Below are positions 38,094-42,364 of a DNA stretch of 42,364 nucleotides, one piece after another. This DNA is from a virus. The notes under the pieces are model-generated. The model did not search any database. It was not told where the DNA came from and saw nothing but the letters and a program-made list of their open reading frames with translations. Within the stretch, counting starts at the first letter, position 1. Every line of letters starts with the position of its first letter. The translations under genes and the position numbers were made by a program. Location: positions 1-42,364 of the IMG/VR virus record IMGVR_UViG_3300047409_000472. The stretch is one strand, 5' to 3'.

Positions 38094-38611
38094 GGTTTAA
38101 CTCCTTGGGATGGGAACGGGGTGGGTAGCTGGGATGTTACGGGGTCTTGTTGCGGTTCGCTGGCGCTCACCGCGCCTGCGGCCAAGAAATTCCGGATGGC
38201 GGCTTCGGTCTCGTCCCATCCGTAGGTAACATGCACGTTAAGCCCAGAATGCCATTTGGATTGGGACTGGTGCAGCTTGCCGGCCTCGGTTTTGATCTCG
38301 ATGAACCGCACCTCATTGCGCCCACCCGGTAGCGGACGAAAGAGTAACAGGTCCGGCAGGCCGGATAGGTACTGGTAGACAAATACCCGCGTCCACTCGG
38401 GAGCGTAGACGCGCAGGAACCCGAGCAGCTTGTCCGGGATGCGGAAGAACCGGATCCCCAAGGCAATGCAGAGATCTTCCGCCATCGATTGAAGGTCTTT
38501 TTCCTTGATAGTGACCTTGGAAGTGCGGGGTTTCTTTCGGGAGCCAGGCGGGGCAATGAAACCCTTTAGCTTGGCCATCTCGGAATACTTGGGGTTGGCC
38601 TTGAGTTTCAC
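38090..38611 (-). CDS. VRR-NUC domain nuclease (GTG start)
   Basis: 173 aa starting VKLKANPKYSEMAKLK at GTG 38611, which overlaps the preceding stop (GTGA). The VRR-NUC core runs about 35-145: LGIRFFRIPDK, SGLPDLLLF (Asp87), VRFIEIKTEAG (Glu105, Lys107), HQSQSKWHSGL and VTYGWDETEAAI. These are the PD-(D/E)XK catalytic residues of phage-type VRR nucleases, which cleave branched DNA such as Holliday junctions. A palindromic repeat has added a tail (AVSASEPQQDP). It likely serves replication or recombination intermediates. Confidence 0.85.
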   Translation of the reverse strand: MKLKANPKYSEMAKLKGFIAPPGSRKKPRTSKVTIKEKDLQSMAEDLCIALGIRFFRIPDKLLGFLRVYAPEWTRVFVYQYLSGLPDLLLFRPLPGGRNEVRFIEIKTEAGKLHQSQSKWHSGLNVHVTYGWDETEAAIRNFLAAGAVSASEPQQDPVTSQLPTPFPSQGVKP

Positions 38612-38790
38612 CGGTTCGCCCCCGCCATCGTCGCTTCCAGCGTCACCCGCATTGGCAGCCACCACCGGGCCCGGTACCGCGCACAATCGCTCTCCGGGAT
38701 CTGGATCGTGCACCAGCAATCCTTCTGCTGAAGGTGCATGGTATGCTCGCACTTGCGGCACCACCAGCCCACTTGCTTTTCCCGCTTCAT
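38608..38790 (-). CDS. Small Cys-rich protein (zinc-binding?)
   Basis: 60 aa from ATG 38790 (GGAGGG upstream). Contains CRKCEHTMHL and CWCTIQIPESDC, a Cys/His-rich pattern that could hold one zinc ion, then an Arg-rich stretch (ARYRARWWLPMRV). Overlaps both neighbours (ATGA, GTGA). Function unknown. Confidence 0.55.
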   Translation of the reverse strand: MKREKQVGWWCRKCEHTMHLQQKDCWCTIQIPESDCARYRARWWLPMRVTLEATMAGANR

Positions 38791-39011
38791 CCCATCCCTC
38801 CGAGAGCCGAAGGCTCGGCGAGCGAAAGCGAGCCGGACAACTGCATTTCCCAATCTTCTCTCGCTTCCACGTAATCCCTTCCGTAAGCAATAGGCATGGT
38901 CTCGGCAGGGCAGAAGCACCAACCCCCGATCCGAACTTCTCCGGGGTACTCGTTGATATCCGCAGGCCATCCGCAGCGGCACGGGGTGGGGCGGAAGAGG
39001 TCGAGGGTCAC
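38787..39011 (-). CDS. Small Cys-rich phage protein
   Basis: 74 aa, GTG start (TLDLFRPTPCRCGWPADI). Cys pairs CRC and CFC suggest a zinc site; the middle (AYGRDYVEAREDWEMQL) is helical. The C-terminus (GSLSLAEPSALGG) derives from a palindromic repeat at 38813-38838. Role unknown. Confidence 0.55.
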   Translation of the reverse strand: MTLDLFRPTPCRCGWPADINEYPGEVRIGGWCFCPAETMPIAYGRDYVEAREDWEMQLSGSLSLAEPSALGGMG

Positions 39012-39025
39012 GCGAACATCCCAAC

Positions 39026-39328
39026 CTAGTTCGCATCTTCCACGATCGGCCGCTTAACCGGTCCCGGTGCATAGGTGATCTTCCGCAAGAGGTCGGTAGC
39101 GCACCATTGGCAGAAGAGTTTTTTCGACCGGTTCATCTTGACCGTTGTAAGCTGGCAGATCCCCTTCCGCTCTGGGTCCCGGGATTTCTCCAAATGCTTT
39201 TCTTGGCAGCGAGCAAACCCGGAGGTTCGGCCGACCCGGTACTCCATCTGGCACTGGCGCCCGCAGCCCTTGAGGAGGTCTCCGAATTCCTGTTCGGTGG
39301 TGGCTCCGCCGTCTTTGTTCTTTTTCAA
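39026..39328 (-). CDS. Cys-rich hypothetical protein (TTG start)
   Basis: 100 aa, KKNKDGGATTEQEFGDLL. The start is TTG 39328, overlapping the previous stop (TTGA), with GGAGGG five bases upstream. Cys residues at CGRQCQMEY, ARCQEKH, GICQL and FCQWCATD could bind one or two zinc ions. Not recognised. Confidence 0.55.
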   Translation of the reverse strand: MKKNKDGGATTEQEFGDLLKGCGRQCQMEYRVGRTSGFARCQEKHLEKSRDPERKGICQLTTVKMNRSKKLFCQWCATDLLRKITYAPGPVKRPIVEDAN

Positions 39329-39534
39329 AAGTCCCTCCTTTGGCTGGTCCAGCCGTTGCGCTTGTGGGTCACGATTCTCAGGCCGGCGCGGAGCGCGTTG
39401 ATTTGCCGGTATAGCTCCGCACAGCGTGCCAGGGTCCCCGGCGTGCGTTGACGGCTTTCCCAGGCCAACGCCTCACGCAGGTCCGCTACCGAACGCATGC
39501 GCTCGGCTTTCTTTTTCCGTATTTCAGGGGCCAT
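39325..39534 (-). CDS. Small basic helical protein
   Basis: 69 aa starting APEIRKKKAERMRSVADLRE at ATG 39534, overlapping the helicase gene by 11 bp. Basic and helical (LAWESRQRTPGTLARCAELY, then INALRAGLRIVTHKR). Possibly nucleic-acid binding; not recognised. Confidence 0.5.
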   Translation of the reverse strand: MAPEIRKKKAERMRSVADLREALAWESRQRTPGTLARCAELYRQINALRAGLRIVTHKRNGWTSQRRDF

Positions 39535-40879
39535 AGAAATCCCCATGGCTGGTTTGGCGGTCCTTGTAACTCTGGGGCGGTTCGGTACGATTTCCGCCGT
39601 GATTCTCGAAGCTGGATAAGGGGTGGTTGAAGCGCAGGAGAATGTCCCCCGGCGACCCGTTGCGGTACTTGGCGATAATCAATTCGGTATCTCCGTACTG
39701 ATCCTCTGGAACATCCTTGTATTCGCTTTCGCGATAGACGAAGAGAACGATGTCCGCGTCCTGCTCGATGTTGCCTGACTCCTGGAGGTCGGAGAGAACG
39801 GGCCGCGCATCGCTACGCATGTCTGGGCCGCGGGATAGATGGGAGATAGCGAGGATTGGAACATCCAAATCCTTCGCGGTGTTTTTTAAAGCTTCTGATA
39901 TTTCCGCAATGGCTAGGCGCTTATCCTTCTGCCCCGAATCCGGTCGCATCTTCTGAAGGTTATCGATGACCACCAGGTCGAGCCCATACTTGGCCCGATG
40001 CCGGCGAACCTTGGAGAGCATGCGCAACGGGGTAAGCATGGTGGCTCCGTCGATCATCCACTTCATTTTCCGGTCGTTGAATTGGGGCGCAGCCATGGCC
40101 AGCTTGGGATATTCCCGGTCCGGGAGCTTGCCCTTACGCAAGAGTTCGCCATTGACCCTGGCGCGCGTGAAGAGGTGCCGCTCTACAATCTGCCGGGCCG
40201 CCATTTCGAGGGAAAAGAAGCAGACTGATTTCCGTTGGTCGATGGCGACAGACCCGGTAATGTCCAGGGCGAGGGAGGTTTTCCCCATGCGCGGCCGCCC
40301 GCCAAGGATGATCAGATCCCCGCGCTGCAAACCGGAGAGGTGGCTATCGAGGTCGATAAGCCCCGTCCGAAGCCCGGTAATCGCTCCCTTCGACTGGCGC
40401 TCCATCACGTCGAAGACTTCCGGCATGTACTCCCAGACCATTTTCTCCGTCGCTTCGCCCCCGCCGGCGCCAACCAAGGCCGCAGCCTCGGCCATGCCTG
40501 CAATCTCCTGGATGGGTCGCGTAGCGTCTCCCAGGGCTTCCAAGGCCTGAGACAGCCGCGCCCGCATCTCCCGCCGCTGGCTGGCCTCCTGGACCGTCCG
40601 AGCGTATTGGAGCGAGTACCCGGGCCCTCCGAAGATTCCAGCCAGGTCAAGAACCATGTCCCCGGCCGCGCGGTCCCGTCCTGAGGCTGCCAGAGCGTTT
40701 TGCAGGGTCACGGCATCCACCTTCACGCCCGCGGCAGTCATGGCCACCAACTCGGCGTAAATCGCCTCATGCGGACGGAAGGTGAAGTCTTCCGGCTTGA
40801 GGAGGGGGATCACCTCCAGAATTTCATCCGGGTAGGAAATCAGGGCGGCAAGCAAGGCGCGTTCGGTTGTATCGCTCAT
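39524..40879 (-). CDS. Replicative DNA helicase (DnaB-type)
   Basis: 451 aa from ATG 40879 (GAGG upstream; the longer frame is shadow). An N-terminal domain (SDTTERALLAALISYPDEIL...) is followed by a RecA-like ATPase: GGRPRMGKT (193-201, Walker A), FFSLEM (Glu225), LDLVVIDNLQ (300-309, Walker B), ILAISHLSRG (342-351) and the Q-E-SG-IEQDAD segment before KYRNG (404-408, nucleotide and Arg-finger region). It unwinds the replication fork. It follows the DUF1376 gene, which likely supplies origin or loader function. Confidence 0.93.
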   Translation of the reverse strand: MSDTTERALLAALISYPDEILEVIPLLKPEDFTFRPHEAIYAELVAMTAAGVKVDAVTLQNALAASGRDRAAGDMVLDLAGIFGGPGYSLQYARTVQEASQRREMRARLSQALEALGDATRPIQEIAGMAEAAALVGAGGGEATEKMVWEYMPEVFDVMERQSKGAITGLRTGLIDLDSHLSGLQRGDLIILGGRPRMGKTSLALDITGSVAIDQRKSVCFFSLEMAARQIVERHLFTRARVNGELLRKGKLPDREYPKLAMAAPQFNDRKMKWMIDGATMLTPLRMLSKVRRHRAKYGLDLVVIDNLQKMRPDSGQKDKRLAIAEISEALKNTAKDLDVPILAISHLSRGPDMRSDARPVLSDLQESGNIEQDADIVLFVYRESEYKDVPEDQYGDTELIIAKYRNGSPGDILLRFNHPLSSFENHGGNRTEPPQSYKDRQTSHGDFYGP

Positions 40880-41730
40880 GCGGTAATCCTCGGGCGGGTT
40901 GGGCGCGGCCGCTCGTTCGGCGCGAGCTTGGGCGCGGGGGCATCCTTGAGGATTTCCCAGTTGGACAGGACCGCTTTCGGCGTGAACGCGGTGGAAAAGT
41001 GCAGGCGGTAGTTTCCGGCCCGGCGCTCCACCTCGGGGACGGTGGCGCCCTTGGTTCGGAAATCCACGCACTGCTGCCAAAGCCGCTGTTCGTCGGCGAT
41101 GGTCTTGGGCTCCAAGCCGAAGATTCGGCAGAGCGGATCCCAAAATTCGTCCTTTGCCGAAAGCGTTTTCAGCGCGGCCGCGGCGGCTCCGAGGTTCGGC
41201 GGGCCTGGGGGCGCGGGCATCAGATGCCCCGGATCGACCGCGGCCAGGACGGTTCGGACGTGCGCGGCCCCTCCCCTTGGATCCCCTCCGGGAGAGGAAG
41301 AAGAACCTTCTACCTTCACCCCCGCGGGGCAGTCCTCAAGGATTGCTTGAGGAATGCTTGGAGCATCCAAAGGACCGGGATGCCATCGAGCCGATGCTGC
41401 TTTTTTTGATTTTTCGACAGCACGGGATTTAAACTCTTTCGCCTTTCTGATTTCCTCCACTTGGCGCTTCTGCATCCAGCATGCTCCAAGCATCGGGTGA
41501 TCGATGAGGGTGAAGAACCGCTCAATCGTCGGTTTGATGGTTCGCCATTGGTCCACCGGAAGCCTGGATACCGCGGAAAGGTTTCGCTCATTTGCCGCGA
41601 TCATCCCGTCATTCCGCCAACCGTGGGCCAATATCAAGAGATATGCCCCATGTTCAAGCGTGGATAGGTGCATCGTGTCGGCGAGATATTCCGCAATATG
41701 CCAAGGCATCCAGGCGTCAATGTCAGCCAT
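40876..41730 (-). CDS. DUF1376 replication protein (putative initiator or loader)
   Basis: 284 aa. Residues 1-90 are a DUF1376 domain: DIDAWMPWHIAEYLADTMHL, STLEHGAYLLILAHGWRNDG, then W...IKPTIERFF. This winged-helix-like domain opens phage O-type replication proteins. A basic, Pro/Ala-rich linker follows, then a C-terminal part with KDEFWDPLCRIFGLEPKTIA and YRLHFSTAFTPKAVLSNWE, comparable to loader-binding tails. It overlaps the DnaB-type helicase gene by 4 bp. Origin recognition or helicase loading is inferred from that pairing. Confidence 0.8.
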   Translation of the reverse strand: MADIDAWMPWHIAEYLADTMHLSTLEHGAYLLILAHGWRNDGMIAANERNLSAVSRLPVDQWRTIKPTIERFFTLIDHPMLGACWMQKRQVEEIRKAKEFKSRAVEKSKKAASARWHPGPLDAPSIPQAILEDCPAGVKVEGSSSSPGGDPRGGAAHVRTVLAAVDPGHLMPAPPGPPNLGAAAAALKTLSAKDEFWDPLCRIFGLEPKTIADEQRLWQQCVDFRTKGATVPEVERRAGNYRLHFSTAFTPKAVLSNWEILKDAPAPKLAPNERPRPTRPRITA

Positions 41731-41914
41731 GGGCCCTTTCGATTTTCGTTGCGTTCGAGGTAATGGGAAAAGTCTTTGTATCTGGGGTATTCCGCCTTTT
41801 TGAGGCGGCAGGATAGAGAAAAAAAATATGGGTCGAGACAGGAAATCCGCTCCGAGGAGCGCGCCCCGCGCTCGGCGACCGCAGGGAGCCGTCCAGATCC
41901 TTCTCCCTCTTCAT
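41723..41914 (-). CDS. Possible small ORF upstream of the replication genes
   Basis: 63 aa (KREKDLDGSLRSPSAGRAPR...) that ends 8 bp inside the DUF1376 gene, like other overlaps here. GGTGAGGG precedes the ATG but is very close to it. About 20 residues are encoded by a GC-rich palindromic repeat (41849-41890), which weakens the case. The rest of 41731-41975 holds no better gene. Confidence 0.3.
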   Translation of the reverse strand: MKREKDLDGSLRSPSAGRAPRSGFPVSTHIFFLYPAASKRRNTPDTKTFPITSNATKIERAHG

Positions 41915-41975
41915 CCCTCACCACCATAATTAGTGGTATAGGATGGGAGGGGGCGGGCCGTAAGACCCGCGGGGA

Positions 41976-42209
41976 CTACCGGTAGAGGCCGGCGGCGATG
42001 GTATTGGCCAAGGTCTCTTCCACGGCCTGCGGCATGTTTTCCGGCAGGTGGTAGGCCACGGCCTCCAGGGCATGCGCCCGACGCCGAAACTCTTCCGCCT
42101 GCTGGAGGAGCATTTTCCGCGGCGAGACGCGCGAAATCGAGGCTTGTCCGCACAAATCCTGTGCCGGCTGCGGCCTGTATTCCTTGCCTAAAATATCTCT
42201 GTCGTGCAT
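41976..42209 (-). CDS. Hypothetical early protein
   Basis: 77 aa starting HDRDILGKEYRPQPAQDL at ATG 42209, with AAAGGA upstream. The second half is helical (RKMLLQQAEEFRRRAHALEA, VEETLANTIAAGLYR), similar to small phage proteins that carry a coiled C-terminal helix. It is the most upstream gene visible in the right-hand early operon. Not recognised. Confidence 0.55.
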   Translation of the reverse strand: MHDRDILGKEYRPQPAQDLCGQASISRVSPRKMLLQQAEEFRRRAHALEAVAYHLPENMPQAVEETLANTIAAGLYR

Positions 42210-42364
42210 ACGTTTCCTTTCGATAATCCGGGGTCCGCCCGGCGCGGTGATCCTGGGGCTCGGGGAGAGGGAAGATGGACGGCCCCCTGCCGCGCGTGAG
42301 GTCGCGGTAAGACAAGGAATGATCAGCCCCGGGGGACCGTCCAAAAGTGGCGCCAGGGCAGCAG
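42210..42364. other. Right-edge non-coding stretch with a long inverted repeat
   Basis: 155 bp in which I see no convincing gene. Arms GGACGGCCCCC (42277-42287) and GGGGGACCGTCC (42331-42342) can pair with a one-base bulge, enclosing a 43-base loop. It lies upstream of the leftward early genes, where an RNA control element could act, but no function can be assigned. Confidence 0.4.

Noticed and set aside
41634-41927. 97-residue minus-strand frame overlapping the DUF1376 start
   Set aside because: It runs nearly 100 bp into the DUF1376 coding region out of frame, and its composition changes to shadow there.
1-42364. CRISPR array or diversity-generating retroelement
   Set aside because: No regularly spaced short repeats and no reverse transcriptase motif were seen; the repeats present are palindromic elements, a 242-bp duplication and protein-level repeats.
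42-42364. Right attachment site or prophage end
   Set aside because: No direct repeat of the left junction region was found near the right edge, and early genes continue to the edge, so the right end is outside the window.

Overview
The window reads as the integrase-proximal part of a temperate, short-tailed (podovirus-like) prophage in a GC-rich Gram-negative bacterium. Nearly all genes lie on the minus strand. The extreme left (2-190, plus strand) is the 3' end of what looks like a host outer-membrane protein gene, directly abutted by a tyrosine recombinase, so the left prophage end probably lies near position 160-300. The right end is not reached: early/replication genes are still running at 42,364. 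The Gram-negative assignment rests on Sec signal peptides, lipoboxes, a Pal/OmpA lipoprotein and the barrel-like host gene end. I cannot name the phylum with confidence; Fibrobacterota is only a guess.

Layout from right to left, which is the direction of transcription of most genes: (i) 42.2-39.0 kb, replication: a DUF1376 protein and a DnaB-type helicase, then small zinc-ribbon proteins; (ii) 38.6-31.6 kb, an accessory early region with a VRR-NUC nuclease, membrane proteins, a mosaic zinc-ribbon gene sharing a 242-bp near-identical block with a neighbour, a tiny lipoprotein and several micropeptides, interrupted by two plus-strand regulators (a ribbon-helix-helix pair at 34.0-34.4 kb and an XRE protein at 31.4 kb); (iii) 31.2-22 kb, packaging and head: TerS, TerL, portal, scaffold, major capsid, a putative secreted decoration protein, an intrinsic terminator, and neck proteins; (iv) 22-12.9 kb, tail and ejection proteins; (v) 12.9-6.9 kb, envelope, receptor and lysis genes: an inner-membrane coiled-coil protein with a Pal-like lipoprotein, a repetitive 850-aa exported protein, two exported lectin-like proteins, a holin-like protein, a DUF1353 protein and a Rz1-like peptide; (vi) 6.94-6.05 kb, the plus-strand repressor and a lipoprotein; (vii) 6.03-0.17 kb, a leftward operon from a Cro-like gene through small genes, a coiled-coil protein and an SSB to the integrase.

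Genes are packed with start/stop overlaps (ATGA, TGATG, GTGA, TTGA), and several starts are GTG or TTG, including TTG for the large terminase. These overlaps reveal micropeptides of 12, 22, 23, 42, 49 and 58 residues.

The most unusual content is envelope-directed. Five proteins encoded within the structural block begin with Sec signal peptides, among them a tail-fibre-like protein and the protein immediately downstream of the capsid. The phage also carries a Pal-like lipoprotein lacking the usual peptidoglycan-binding aspartate, next to an inner-membrane coiled-coil protein and an opposite-strand two-helix membrane protein. There is a pair of related cysteine-containing mini-lipoproteins, and no recognisable endolysin; a DUF1353 protein occupies that slot. 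The integrase has Gly where the HxxR catalytic Arg is expected, so autonomous excision is doubtful.
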